Shown piece after piece: positions 46,871 through 60,032 of a stretch of 64,000 nucleotides of DNA. The stretch comes from Shinisaurus crocodilurus (lineage: Eukaryota; Chordata; Lepidosauria; Squamata; Shinisauridae), in the NCBI GenBank assembly GCA_021292165.1, contig CM037877.1, forward strand, positions 82,181,691-82,245,690, read 5' to 3'. Position 1 is the first letter of the stretch, and the number at the start of each line of letters is the position of its first letter. Both the position numbers and the translations under genes were made by a program. The notes beneath the pieces were generated by a model. That model was not told the DNA's origin. It made no database searches and saw nothing but the letters and a program-made list of their open reading frames with translations.

Positions 46871-47925
46871 CTAAAGGTTGCTTCTCATCTAATATTTCCC
46901 CTAAACATAAATATACTTATGAGCAGGTGTGCATATGCATCCATACTGCACTGGCTTTCTGCTGACTCTGCTTTCATACTGGCTCTGGCTTTCTGCATAT
47001 AGATATCTCATATATATGATATATCAGACATATATAAGATAGTTATAAGCAGCTATACCTATATTTCATGACCGGGAACTGAAAGGGTTCTCTCCAGTAA
47101 CAATGTATGCATTCCATTATTTGTGCTTGGAGATAATGTTGCATGAGAAGCGGTCTGTGATCTCCCTTGAATAGCTGGTTATTGGAATCAGTGCAAAGAC
47201 ATGAGTACTGTTAGTAAATTGAGGATTAGAAACACACTTTCACTGAGGGCTGCCATGTCAAGATCTTTAAGAGCTGTTCAGCAAGTATGGCTTTTCTTGC
47301 CACCATACAGCAGTGGTGGGACAATTCCCACTTGCCATTTTTCTTCCTGTCATATATTTGTTAAAGGCAGAGAAGCCCCCTTTGCTGCACAAATGGTAAG
47401 CTAAACAATGCATCATATCGTGAATAAAACCTGAAAATACAAAGGAAAACCAAAACCAACTCTTGTACTGAATGCTACAAAGAATGGCTAGGAAGAAGCA
47501 TGTTTTTGTCATCTTTTCAATCTTTCTGTGTAACATCATTGGTTTACATCAGGTTATTGGTTCTTGTCAATTCAATGTAACTGACTAATTGGAAAACAAT
47601 TTTTTTTAAAAAAAAATTGACAGATTGGAACAGAACATAGTAGAGAATAAAGGGCAAAATTTAATCTGAAGTCCTAGTCGAGTGTATTGTTGCATGTACT
47701 TAATTCTAGTTTCTCTCTACCAGAGTTTAATACATAGATTTTGTGTTGGATTGTGGCCTAAATTGATATGGTTTGCACGTGAAAATATGAACTAAATGTA
47801 ATCAAGTCTTCTAAAACTCATAAATCAGCTTTACCTTTTGTTCTTTATCACATGATTACTATAATTTTAGTCTGATTACTCTTACAGTTTGAGGAATGTT
47901 ATAATTTGTATAAAACAGCACAACA

Positions 47926-48310
47926 TTTATTTATGTGGGATATTTTTATGCCTCTTTTCTGCCATAAAGTGGTAATTAAAGCAGGCTCACAAAAGGCTTT
48001 AAAAAATTACTAAAACTAAAATATGACAACAGTATAAACCAAACAGCAGCAGATGAAAACCCTGAACCCAGAGTAGCAGTAAAAACAATCAATACCAGCC
48101 ACCCGCCCACAAATCTTAATAATCAACAATCATAACCAGAACAATTATATAAAACTGTCAGCCAAATGCTCAGACAAATGGAGCAGCCTTTTCCTGCTGC
48201 CTGAAAGATGGTAAATTAGGTTCTAGCCAGCTCTCCCTTGGGAGGGAATTCCATAATTGGAGTGCAACCACGGAGTAAACATTTTCCTCCAGTGGCCACC
48301 CTTAGTCCAG
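47926..48310 (-). mobile_element. LINE 3' tail, reverse orientation
   Basis: TTTATTTATGTGGGATATTT leads to TTGGGAGGGAATTCCATAAT, the inverted non-coding end of a reptile LINE. Confidence 0.6.
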
Positions 48311-48984
48311 ATTTTGGAAGACCATGGATAAGCTGCCCGTGGTGCCCCCAATAGCACTACAAGCCCCCCCCCCACCAGCATTCTCCCTCAGTCACATACT
48401 AGTTGGTGGGTAGGCTGCCTGCTGGCGTGCCCGTACTAATGCTGAGCATTCGGTGGTGGCACCGTGTTAATTACACCAGTTCTGTTCCCAACGTGCATAT
48501 ATTGGGGGTGAGGTCAGTGTCATGAAGATGATGGTGCTATCAGCACAGACGCAGAGCTCTGCGCAGCACTTCTACCAGAATGCCCTACAGTCCCTGCCAG
48601 ATGCCCTTTGGCAGCAGCGGTGATGGCCTGGCAGCGGCAGTTAGTAAAGTTCTGAGCCTCTGGGCCTGAATTTCCCATTGTGAGAGCATTAGGAATAGGG
48701 CCAGATTAATTACAATGGTGCCACCAGGAAGTTCAGGCACACTGCACAGGCCCAGAGTTCCACTCGGCATCGCTACCGGGGCCAGACAACCTCCAGCCCC
48801 CATACGTCAGCTGCGGCAGCACTGGCAGCAGGACCTGCCAGGTCCCCAGAGGCCTGGCATTTGTCCCAAGTATTCTGGGCCGGGCCTGGCCTGGCCTGAC
48901 CAGCCATCTCACCTCGGAAGATGTTACCCAGGGTTGTATGGGAGCTGGCAGTCCTTTAGATGCCTCAGAACATTTAGATCTTTA

Positions 48985-50220
48985 TTATTATTTATTTATT
49001 TGCAAGGTTTATATAGCACTCTACATCCAGCAGGATTGCTGAGCAGTGAACTATAAAAGAAGTGAACAGAATCGAAGTACAAAATTGAAATATTTAAAAT
49101 TAGATTATAGCAATAAAACCATGGCTGGTCAATTAGAGAAGGCTTGTTTAAATACAAATGTCTTCAGCAGGTGCCAAAGACAAAACAATGTTGATGCCTG
49201 CCTAACATCAACAGGCAGGAAGTTTCACAGAAAAGGAGCCAGTACACTGAAGGCTCTACTCCAAGTGGACCACAGGTCCATGCAGGACCACCAGGAGTGT
49301 CTCATCTGATGACCTCAGTGACCAGGCAGGCTGGCAAAGGAGATGGCTCTCTCTCAAATATCCTGGTCTCAGGTTGTTTAGGGCTTTATACCCCAGTAAC
49401 AGAACCTTAAACCTTGCCCAGTAGCAGATAGGCAGCCATTGCAGTTCCCTCAGCAAAGGAGTTATATGCTGAAAATAGCTCCTGACAACAGCCAAGATGC
49501 TGCATTCTGCAGTAGCTGCAGCTTCTAGACCAACCTTAAGGGCAGCCCCACAAGGCGCATGTTGCAGTAATCCAGTCTTGAGGTTGTGGCCAAGCTATCC
49601 CTGTCTAGGAAAGGCCATAGCTGATGTACCAGTCGAAGCTGGTAGAAAGCACTCTGAGCTGCTGTGGCCACTTGGGCTTCCAGCAACAGAGATGGATCCA
49701 GAAGTATCCCTAGACTACGAACTTTATCTTTCAGAGCGAGTGCAGCCCCATACAGAGCAGGCAATAAGCCTATCCTCCTGCATTTAGGAACCTCTCACCC
49801 ACAGGGTCTCCTTCTGGCCAGGATTCAGTGTCAATTTATTGTCCCTCATCCTGCCCATCACTGAGTCTAGGCACTGATCCAGGACTTTCACAGCCTCACT
49901 TGATTCAGATGTGACCAGGAGATAGAGTGTCATCAGCATACTGGTGGCAGTTGGCTCCAAATCCCCTAATGACCACTCCCAGCAGCTTCATATAGATGTT
50001 AAACAACATTGGGGGACAAGATGGTATCCTGCAGAAACCCACAGCTCAATTGCCAAGGAGCTGAGGAATAGTCACCCAGTGGTACTCTCTAAAATAGGCC
50101 CTGCAGGTAGGACCGGAACTACTGTAACACAGTGCCTCCAATGCCCAACCCACAGAGCTTGTCCAGGAGGATACCATGGTCACTTTACTACCATACAAAT
50201 TGAAAATGTATTCTGTTCCA
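48985..50220 (-). pseudogene. L2-like LINE with broken reverse transcriptase
   Basis: Minus-strand frames at 49525-49764 (SLGILLDPSLLLEAQVATAA, later LWPFLDRDSLATTSRLDYCN) and 49256-49495 (HITPLLRELQWLPICYWARF, later LGYKALNNLRPGYLRE) are successive parts of the C-terminal reverse transcriptase of an L2-clade LINE. A frameshift near 49500 separates them. The 3' end at about 48985 has the TTTATTTATTTGCAAGG tail. Confidence 0.9.
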
Positions 50221-50276
50221 AATCCTAATTCATATCCCCCCAACAGAGTTTTAATATGGCTTTCCAGGCATTAATC

Positions 50277-50394
50277 CAGCCTTTCCCAACCTATTACCCT
50301 CCAGATGTTTAGGACTTTGACTCCCTTCAGCCCCAGCTAGTGTGGCCAATCGCCAGGAAGTTGTAGTCTGGAGGACACCAGGTTAGGGAACGCT
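50277..50394. mobile_element. Palindromic hAT-like MITE
   Basis: CCAGCCTTTCCCAACCTATT and the inverted AGGTTAGGGAACG end, around a TGTGGCCAATCGCCAGGAAG centre. Arms have several mismatches. Confidence 0.7.
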
Positions 50395-50680
50395 ACTTTA
50401 ATGTTTTTCACAGTTGTTTGCTAGCAGAAAACAAATATACTATGAAATGGAATTCCCAGCTCTGTTTATCCAAATGGCTATAGTAGAAGCATCTGAAATG
50501 GCGATTAGATAGAGGTTCAGATGAATGGGAGTGCTGTGTACATAATCAGAAGATTCGGGTGAGAATCAGATACAGCGGGATCTAGCAGATTTCTTTTATA
50601 TCAAATATTGCAAGTGGTGATGAGTTGATGCTCAGTTGTTAATGTATGGGTGCATCTGTCACTCTTGTATATCCAAATTA

Positions 50681-50857
<177 letters not shown>

Positions 50858-51525
50858 TTACCACACAGAAATATCCCTCCCAACAAGATGTTTTCAAGCA
50901 GTTTTGGAAGCAGAAGGTCTTCAAGCCCCAATTCTTAACCCCAAATCCAGATCAATCTAGAAGCAATGGACAGAGCAGCCAAGTTCTGTGTTGCAGTAGT
51001 ACTGTGTTGCACTAGTAGTCTGTGAATGTTGCAACAAATGACAGGATGAGCATTCCCGTTCCAGCAGAAGGTAGATTCACAGAATTATTCTAATTTGGTT
51101 GCTGCCATGATGGTGATTGTTGAATATGATGCAGGACTGGACTACTCCCATTATGAGAACAGATTTTGGGTCACTAAGCCCTTGCTCAGCCTTAATTTGG
51201 GGTTATTTCATTTGCCTCCCCCCCCTCCTCTGTGCTTCAATGAATAGTCCAACATGCCTCTCTCCAATAGGTCTCCCTTAATCTCATTATTACCAGAGCA
51301 AAGAGCAACCATTTCGTAGAAATTACAGCCAGCACAAAGTCTGTAAAATACCATGTTTCCTAGATACTGCCACTGCATTTTGATTTACTATCCAGTGGAA
51401 GGCAACAACTTATTAACAAGCAGTGGATAGACTGGAGTGTGAATAATACAGTTTCTATTGTTTTCTTGCTGTCTATTACTTTTTGGCAGTTTTCTATGTC
51501 CCTTTCCCAGCTCAGTATTAATTAC

Positions 51526-51595
51526 AGCACAATCCTATACATATTTACTTAGAAGTAAGTCCATTGATGGGACGTATTCCCAGGTGAGTGGGTAT
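51526..51595. mobile_element. Short palindromic repeat (CAGAGTAAG family)
   Basis: CAGCACAATCCTATACATAT and ACTTAGAAGTAAGTCCATTG with a decayed right arm. Confidence 0.55.
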
Positions 51596-51897
51596 AAGAT
51601 TTCACCTGTAGTTTCTCTGTCTTGTATCTCCTTTTCAAAGCTAAGAAGGGTACAACAATGTAATTTCTGCATGATCAGACCCTAGCCAAATTTTAGGCAT
51701 TGTATAACACTCTTACACAAATACTTTTTCAATGGCATAATATGTCCCATCTGCATATCCTACCTTGAATCCTACATAAAATAAGTTATGTTGTCGGAAT
51801 TGAACTTTTCCTAATCCTCCAGAGAGTATCCAGGTTTTCTCACAAACTGTTCTTTCTAGCAGAGGTTGGAGTTTACTGTAGGTGCCCTGGCTCACTT

Positions 51898-52289
51898 AGG
51901 GCTTCTCTACATGAGTCTTTTAACCCTCCACTTTACTGAGGTTTCTGCTTTCAGATTCATTGTGGGATTAAGATTGGCTCCTTTACACGTGTGCTTCCCC
52001 CCCCCCCCCTGGGGTTTTTGTTTCTCAGCCTTTCCTTACATTCCGTTACACAACTACAAGGTGACGGTATAGTGAAATTGTGAAAATACACTGAGCTTCT
52101 CATTCCGGTTCATTCTGCCATTTCCAGATAATACTACACTGTCCTTGCTCTAGAAAAAGCAGCAGAAAGGCTTGGAAAGTGCAGGAAAGGCCCTGGAGGA
52201 TGACAACATCATGTAAAGCACCCACTACTGTGAGTGAGGAATCATGAGCACACAGTAAATGCCTCATATAGAGAGAAGCCCTCGGTCTG
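51898..52289. mobile_element. GGGCTTCTCT-family MITE, uninterrupted copy
   Basis: The left end AGGGCTTCTCTACATGAG and the inverted right end CTCATATAGAGAGAAGCCCT form terminal repeats of a roughly 390-bp non-coding element with a C-run. Related copies lie at 24896 (interrupted) and 61743. Confidence 0.75.
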
Positions 52290-52717
52290 GATTTAATTCA
52301 AGCCTCGCAGTGAGTATAACCAGCGTGATTCAGACAGCCCAATCAAACAATTCCTTGAACTACCTGAGTGAGAACTGTAGGTTTGAAGCTAGAGAGCAAT
52401 ACTAGCTATGAAAACAAAGATTTGACTAAATATTTCAGATTAAGAGGTGAAATTCCGCTCACTCCCTTCCTCCTTGGGCTTCCTGCCCACTTTGTTCTGT
52501 AGCCCAGTGGTCCCTTACCTCATCAGCCCGTTTGCCTTTCTGCAACAGCTAGGATTTGTCAGCTTTTGAAAGAGAAAAAATCTCATGCCTGGGGCATAGC
52601 CCAGTAGTAAGAGATGTGGGGGTGAAGGTGGGGAACCTCACTTGTTGGGGTGAGGCCCAGCAGAAAAGAGGAGGATCTGTGTTCATCCAAGATTAGGTCT
52701 CCTGCCACCAAGCCATG

Positions 52718-52859
52718 CAGGAGGAGTGGGCAACTTGTGGCCCTTCAGATGTTTTGGCCAACAACTCCCCTCATCCCTCACCATTAACTATGCTAGCTAC
52801 GGCTGATGGGAGTTGTAGTCCAAAACATCTGGCGGGGCAACAAGTTGCCCACCTCTGCC
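52718..52859. mobile_element. Palindromic hAT-like MITE
   Basis: GCAGGAGGAGTGGGCAACTT and the inverted CAAGTTGCCCACCTCTGC, with CAGATGTTTTGGCCAACAAC and GTAGTCCAAAACATCTGGC inside. Confidence 0.75.
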
Positions 52860-53695
52860 ACACAGGCCAATACAGATCAACCTGAAACGATGCACAAGCC
52901 ATGCGTACTCTCTGACTCCTGGCTGGGCTGCTATGGCAGTTCGCCTTCCTCCTAAGGGTTGTAGCCTGGGCTTGGGATGGACAGGCAGGCTGGGGTTGGG
53001 CTGTTGCCACCACCACTACACTACAATTTAAGCAGCTCCATTGGCTATCTACTACAAAGCCAGCTGAAGATGAAATGGGGCCTGTGTTTCTCCTCCTTTT
53101 GTGACAATGTGAATCATCCAGCCGGTGGACTCTCCTTTTTCAATTTTTTCATGCGCACTCAAAGCTTCAAGGGTCCTCAGTCCCCCATACTGACCAGTGT
53201 CCGTGCATGGACAACACATGTGTGTGCAAAACAAGACTAATTACTGGGGGGTGGGGAGCAGGACAAGATGGAGAAAAACATGCCCCCTTGAAACAAAACA
53301 CCTTGTCTAACAGCCAATCCCAGTCTCAAAAACTGGCCTGTCTGGGGAAAGACATGCTGGCTGGCAACTCTATTTACAGCATACAACCCTCCCATCCCTT
53401 GGGTTGCGTGAGGATTTTCGCTGGGGCAAAGGCACCTTAGCAGCTACACTGTTGTCAACATTCCCTCCTCAGCAGCTTGCTGTCTTATGTGTAGCAACAC
53501 AGATGCACGAGGTGTTTCCACGTGACAGCCAGTATCCACATTTTTCCTGCACGTTGATTTAGGGGGGAAAATGTTTTAGGAAGTTCTGAGTTACATTAGG
53601 ATTTAACTGCTTTGTCAATGGCTCTGTAAGTTTTTGTACTTTAGTTCCTCAAGTACTGATGTTAGAATATTAACTGTTAAGTGATGTAGACTCTA

Positions 53696-53980
<285 letters not shown>

Positions 53981-54605
53981 TCAAGGTGGGCTATTCAGTC
54001 TCACAAAATCAATAACTGATTGCTATTATCAAGAGGCTCAGCCTCACTGCCATTTTGCATATCTCCCCAGCACCTTGACTCAAAAATCTCAATTTTGTCT
54101 GATAAGGTAGCCTGAGTTGGAACTTAGACATCCAGAACAAGAAAGCAGCAGGCGTACGTGCCATGGCTGCCCTCCATTAAATAGATCACAGGAGTGACTC
54201 TTGCTCTACGCCTGGGGTGTGAAAACCTCTGGAATATGTAGATGCCTTACTTTTTGCTAGGTTCCTAATGCATTCAAGTCATCCATTTCTCTAGAACTCT
54301 TGATGAGGAAAGCATTGCGGCAAGAAACACTAAATACTATTGTAAGTATTTAGTTGCCCATTAGCATCCATCAAGGTTAGGGACCTACAGCCCAAATATG
54401 TACATACCCCCACTTCCATTTTGCACTTTCCCACTAGACACTCATGGTGGGAAAACCAAATCCTGCTCTCATCGTCTACATCCCAACCCCTTTTGATCCT
54501 GGGGAATAACCCTTCCCAAACCAAAGCTTTTAAAGAAGAATTCTTTAGAGTTAGAAGTTAGTTCATCTACCTGACTCTAAATAAGTTTGCCAGTTTTGTC
54601 ATACA

Positions 54606-54745
54606 GCAGAGATGGAGAATATGTGGCCCTCCAGATGTTGTTGGACTGCCATTCCCATCAGCCCTAGTCAGCATAGCCAATGGCGAAGAATGATGGGAGT
54701 TGCTGTCCCACGAATTCTGGAGGGCTATAGGTTCCCCATTCTTGT
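54606..54745. mobile_element. Palindromic hAT-like MITE
   Basis: CTCCAGATGTTGTTGGACTG and the inverted CGAATTCTGGAGGGCTATAG, with a CAGCATAGCCAATGGCGAAG centre. Confidence 0.7.
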
Positions 54746-55424
54746 CATGCAGCAAGAAGTTTATCCAGTTTATCTGCCCCACACTACTTTTACATCATTT
54801 AGAAGGGTTCAAGGGGAACCTAAGCTTTGTTTTTAACTTCCATGCCATATGGGGCTCAAGGGAACCTACAAGGGCTTAGCCTGCCCTTGGTCCCCCATCA
54901 CAACCTGGTGCCTATTCTCAGTAGGGTGTTGTTTGAGAGACAGTTGAGCCTAGACCATCTCTAATTTGTTGTGAGGAACAATTTTTACTGAAAAATTCCA
55001 TGACATTCTTTAAAAGAAGGGAATAAGTTTCCAGCCCTCAATGTCTCTCTCCTCATGATCCCTAGTTATTATCCACTTAGCCTACCAACATATTCTTATT
55101 TTTAAAAAATCATCCTTTCTGACAGCTATCCCATAGTATGTATCCTTTGAGTTAGCTTTAGTTGCAATGTTAAGGGTCTACCCTTAAAGGCAGCCTAAAA
55201 TAATTTTAAATAAATAAGAATATGTTGCAATGATGGTTATGTTGAGCTATGGCTGATAAAAGGGAATTCTTCACATGCTGAGGGACCAGAAGCATCTGAC
55301 AATGCCCTATTTGCCACGAGCAACTCTTTCTCTAAGGCAGTATTTCCCAAACTTCTGATAGTAGAGGTAGACTGTTTCCTGAATTACACTCCAAAAATGT
55401 GTAAGAGTTACCTACCCTCAGTGG

Positions 55425-55655
55425 TGCCAGCATGGGGTAGTGGTTAGAGTGCTGAACTAGGACCAGGTTTAAATTCCCACTCAACCATCAAGCTCCCTGG
55501 GGGACCTTGGGCCAGTCATGATCTCTCAGCCTAGGCCAGCTTACAGGGCAGTTATGATAATGAAATGAGGTGGGGTTCAGGAGAGCCATGTATATAACGC
55601 CCTGAGCTACTTGGAGGAGGGGCGAGCTCAATATGTAATAAATAAATGATAAGTA
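55425..55655 (+). mobile_element. tRNA-derived SINE (second family)
   Basis: CAGCATGGGGTAGTGGTTAG (A box) with GGTTTAAATTCCC (B box). The body CCTTGGGCCAGTCATGATCT then leads to the tail ATGTATATAACGCCCTGAGC. The head is unrelated to the Sauria family. A reverse copy lies at 57288. Confidence 0.8.
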
Positions 55656-55741
55656 AAAAAATTAAGTGCCACTTATGGGTGGGATCCAACAATACTACTC
55701 CACCAACATAAGAGCAGAAAGTGAAAATATTTTTGTTCAAT

Positions 55742-56310
55742 TTAGGAAGAGACAACCAAAATAATCAGAGGGCTGGAGCAACTCCCCTATGGGGAAGGGT
55801 TACATTTGGGGCTATTTAGAAAAAAAAAAAAGCCAAGTAAAGAGGGCCATGGCAGAGATTTATAAAATTAAGTTTAGTGTGGGAAAAATGGATAGAGCAA
55901 AGTTGCTCCCCCCTTCATAATACTAGAACCCAGGGACATCCTATGAAGCAAAACAGTGGAAGTTTCACGAGATGAGAGACAAAAGGAAGTACTTCTTCAC
56001 GTACATAGTGATGTACATAGTTAAACTGTTTTGCAAGAACTTAGGCCACCAACTGAGGCAGCTTTAAAAGGGTTATACAAATTCATGGAGAATAAGGTTA
56101 TCAATGGCTAGTAGTCAAGGATGGCTGTGTATTACCTCCAGGATCAGAGACAGCATGCCTCTGAATCCCAGTTGCTGGGGAACAATAGCAGGAGGAGAGA
56201 GCTATTGCCCTCATGTCCTGCTTGTGGGCTTCTCATAGACATTTGGTTGACCACTGGGGACTAGATAGGCCTTTGATCTGATCCTGTAGGGCTCTTTTAT
56301 GTTCTTAAGT
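55742..56310 (+). mobile_element. LINE-derived repeat, forward orientation
   Basis: GGCTGGAGCAACTCCCCTAT, GAAGTACTTCTTCACGTACA, and GGTTGACCACTGGGGACTAG followed by GATCTGATCCTGTAGGGCTC are sections of the same high-copy 3' region seen inverted at 22860. Non-coding. Confidence 0.7.
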
Positions 56311-56577
56311 GTGCATTTACGACTTACTGTTGTGATTCAGTTTTATATCAGGCTGGCGGTTTTGATGACTATTTTTTTAATACCAGTTTGCTCTGATCTT
56401 ATTTTATGGATATTGTTGCTGGCAGTCTTGAGCCTCTGCTCAGAAAGAAAGCTGGGGAGGGGATTCCAATTAATAAATAAGTAATAAAGAAGCTTATAAG
56501 CTGAGGCTGTAAGACTTTGCCCCTCTTTTAAAATGTCATTTTCCAAGTCCGCAGTCATCAAGGGTGTTCAGCGATTA

Positions 56578-56868
<291 letters not shown>

Positions 56869-57287
56869 TTAATCATCTTGCACATCACTTTGTGTTTTTG
56901 ATTAAAAAGCCAGGATAGAAATCAAACAACAACAACAATAAATGCCATAATCACCCCTTTATAGTAGTGACTGTATGATGAACTGGCAGCTGAACAATAA
57001 TTGCAAGAATGCTCTCTCCATTACTACATCTTACTGGACATGCTTATTTAGTGGTACTTCATTGCTATGATCACATTTAGTGGCATATTGCATAATAGTG
57101 CAAAGCAATGTAAAATCTTGCAATTTATTAATGTACTATTCATCGGTTTATAATAGGAATCTCCAGATGTATCCAGGGTAAAACTGGAATTTTGCAATCA
57201 TCCAACACCGAGATCGTCTTCTTTGAAATTTGTCTTTGGCCCTAGATTACAACTCCTTTGATGAGAGGTGATAATCATAATGATGGA

Positions 57288-57530
57288 GACATTTATTTAT
57301 TTATTTATTACATTTATACCCCACCTTTTTTCCTGCAAGGAACCCAAGGCGGCTTACATAATCCTCCTCCTCCTCTCCATTTTATCCTCACAACAACCCT
57401 GTGAGGTAGGTTAGGCTGAGAGTCAGTGACTGGCCCAAAGTCACCCAGTGAGCTTCATGGCTGAGCAGGGACTAGAACCCGGATCTCCCGAGTCCCAGTC
57501 CAACACTCTCACCACTACACCACACATGGC
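57288..57530 (-). mobile_element. tRNA-derived SINE (second family), reverse orientation
   Basis: (TTTA)n and TTTATACCCCACCTTTTTTC start the inverted tail. TCACCCAGTGAGCTTCATGG is the body. GAACCCGGATCTCCCGAG and CTCTCACCACTACACCACAC are the inverted B and A boxes. Confidence 0.85.
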
Positions 57531-57678
57531 AACAAACTCCTGTCTCAAAGCAGTAAGTACATACAGAATGCTAGTGCTATAGTTTTGCATAACTGTTACA
57601 CACAAATGGTGCAACACAGGATAATTTTAAACCCACTTATATGGAAGTAAACCCCATTAGAATAGGATTGTCCTGTTA

Positions 57679-57818
57679 GTGGCCTCTGTTGTGTCTGACT
57701 GGCTTTTTCAGAAGTTTTGCTGCATGGCAGAATGTCTCATTCTAAGTTATAGCACGTTGAGGCATTCTGCCATTAAGTCAAGTTGCTGAAAAAGCCAATA
57801 AGACACAACAGAGGCCAC
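57679..57818. mobile_element. PIF/Harbinger-like MITE with TTA target duplication
   Basis: GTGGCCTCTGTTGTGTCT at the left is inverted at the right as AGACACAACAGAGGCCAC. Inside, GGCTTTTTCAG and CTGAAAAAGCC and GGCAGAATG and CATTCTGCC pair as well. TTA lies on both sides (57676-57678 and 57819-57821), the 3-bp target duplication of this superfamily. 140 bp, non-coding. Confidence 0.75.
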
Positions 57819-58529
57819 TTAATATCCTGTGTTAAATAATTTGTGTGTGTGTCACATACACACACATACACAGAGAGAGAATCTGATGTGAGCCATCAAT
57901 CACCTCACATGCCTCTTGTAAAAGGACAGATCTCTATATGGCAGTACAGTATGTATATATTTACATTGACAGTGTGTGTATACCCCTCTCTATGAATGTA
58001 GCCACCCTCATGTAGGGTGCCACAATAATTCAGTTGATTGACTGCAACAATAATTCAGTTGATTTCCGGCTTTGTACACTCCAGACCAAGATGTTGAAAT
58101 TCTAGAAAAGCCGCTAACATTCTGGTTAGGATTAGAAAGCACCCGTGCGAGCCACTGAACCCAGACACCTTCCGAAGCAGTAACAGATAACCATCTTGAC
58201 TAGAGCAATTTCAAGCAACTTCCACAAAGTATCCAAAATAACTAAACTGGCTTCCCAATAAAGGTGACTGATACCTAGAAACTGCAACATGATATATCAA
58301 TTGGCTTCAACCGTCTTGTAACGTGGTTGATTGGCAGGCACAGTTAATATTTAGTTTACACACTCAGAGCTCTGCTCTTTTGATTCAATGCTGTTATGGA
58401 AATGTCTTGAAATAAGCTGGATCAGCAGTAGTTTCCATGCTCCTGTGTGTTTGCCATCTGAAGTTTCAGTGTTCTATGGCTGCACATCACAAGTTTCTGC
58501 ATATTTGCCCATTGTTTTTCAAGATGATG

Positions 58530-58760
58530 GCAAGCCTTTATCTAGGTGTGCAATGCCTTAGGGCGGGCAGCAGAAGCAGCCGCTGCTGAGAAGACTCTCT
58601 GTGCTGACATCTGAAAACAAGCCAGGTGCAAAGGCAGACTTGAGATTCTTGCGCCGCAGGCCAGCGGAGCTGGAGTGTATCATAGAAAGGCTGTGTTTGG
58701 ACTCGGGGGACTGGAGTCTGACAGCTCATTCTGTGGACTGATTAGAGTTGCATAAGCATC
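58530..58760. other. GC-richer repeat-free block, function unknown
   Basis: Sequence around AGCAGAAGCAGCCGCTGCTG and TTGCGCCGCAGGCCAGCGGA stands out from its AT-rich intron. Possibilities are an alternative RORB first exon or an enhancer. No splice or start evidence was found. Confidence 0.3.
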
Positions 58761-58920
58761 AGAGGCTGCTTACTTGCTTGCTTGCTTAGTTGGCATTGAT
58801 GAAAGGGAGAAAAGGGATTAGTGTCAGAATGGAAGACACTGGGCTGAGAGGTGTAAAAAAAAGTATTTTTTTGTAAAAGCTAGAGATGAATAGTACAAGT
58901 TAATGTGGGCTTTTTCATAG

Positions 58921-58985
58921 ACCAACCAGCAGCTGAGCACATGCCAGTTAAAGTGGGTGGGTGGGTAGGTAGGTAAGAGGGGTAG
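58921..58985. repeat. (GGTG/GGTA)n low-complexity tract
   Basis: GTGGGTGGGTGGGTAGGTAG. Confidence 0.9.
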
Positions 58986-59049
58986 AGATTTGCTTCCCCC
59001 CCCGAACATATAAGGACTAGTTCAACTTTCAATCACATTAAGAAGCCTT

Positions 59050-60032
59050 CAGGGATGTTGAAGAGTCCTTGGTCACGAGTCGAGTCACGAGTCTTTAGAC
59101 CCGAGTCTCGAGTCCGAGTCCGAGTCCTTGGTCCAAAATGGTGACTCACGAGTCACGAGTCACTCCAAAAGCTGACTCCACGAGTCCCTATTAAACTCAA
59201 TGGGGGTTTTTCCCAACAAAATAAGGCTACTTCAGATGTGTGGTTTAAAATAGGCACAAGTGTGCCTTTTTATTTCAAAACTCTGCAACTGATTTTGGCA
59301 AGAACAGACCAGGCAGAAAAACCCAAAATAACCAGGCAGGCAGAGGAGGCAGGGAACCCCAAAGCAGGCAGGCAGAGGCCTTTGTCTTGGACAATTCAAC
59401 TGTTGAACTGGTTAAGAAGAGACCAGGCAGGCAGAGGAGGCTGGGAACCCCAGACAGGCAGGCAGAGGCAGCCAAACCCAAAATGGCTGAAAGGTTGCAT
59501 TTTAGAAAAATGATTTTAAAAAAATAAACTTGCTGTACTTCCTAAAACTTATCCATGTTGCATTTGAGGAACATGATTTTTTCTAAATGTTTGGCCCCCA
59601 TTCTGGAACGGAGAGATCTCATCACAATTCCACCCTCACTGAACACCCGCTCCACTGGTGATGAACTTGCTGGAACCAGAAACACACTCAGAGCAGCCAC
59701 ACAGAGTAATCTCAGGTCCTTCTTCTGCCTCTCCCAAGTACGCAACACATCAATCAAATAAATTTTGACACACTGTTGGGGCTACACTCCTGGTAGCCGT
59801 CCATAGTGGCCGAGCAGCGGCGCACCTCGCTTCCATGCGCTCTTTGCCGGCAATCACGCTCCTCTCCACTCCTTCTGGCACAGCCCAGGGATGTTGAAGA
59901 GTCCTTGGTCTCGAGTCCTGAGTCGAGTCTCGAGTCCCATTAAAAATATTGGGACTCGAGTCCGAGTCGAGTCAGAGGGGGGACTCAGTCCGACTCACGA
60001 GTCGAGTCCTCGAGTCCGAGTCCCCATCCCTG
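59050..60032. mobile_element. GAGTC-family hAT element with transposase remnant
   Basis: 983 bp, starting CAGGGATGTTGAAGAG and ending CCCCATCCCTG, flanked by the perfect 8-bp duplication GAAGCCTT (59042-59049 and 60033-60040). Both subterminal regions are packed with GAGTC/GACTC motifs (CGAGTCGAGTC, TCGAGTCCGAGTCC), plausible transposase-binding arrays. A second copy of the CAGGGATGTTGAAGAG terminus lies at about 59887, giving the right end its own palindrome. Between the arrays is a hAT transposase fragment on the - strand. Confidence 0.9.
59542..59757 (-). pseudogene. hAT transposase C-terminal dimerisation domain fragment
   Basis: The - strand frame includes LRLLCVAALSVFLVPASSSP then VERVFSEGGIVMRSLRSRMG. 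The motif pattern PASSxPVERVFSxGG is diagnostic of the hATC dimerisation domain. Only about 70 residues remain; the BED finger and the RNase H-like catalytic core are missing. It sits wholly inside the 59050 element, which identifies the element's superfamily. Confidence 0.92.
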
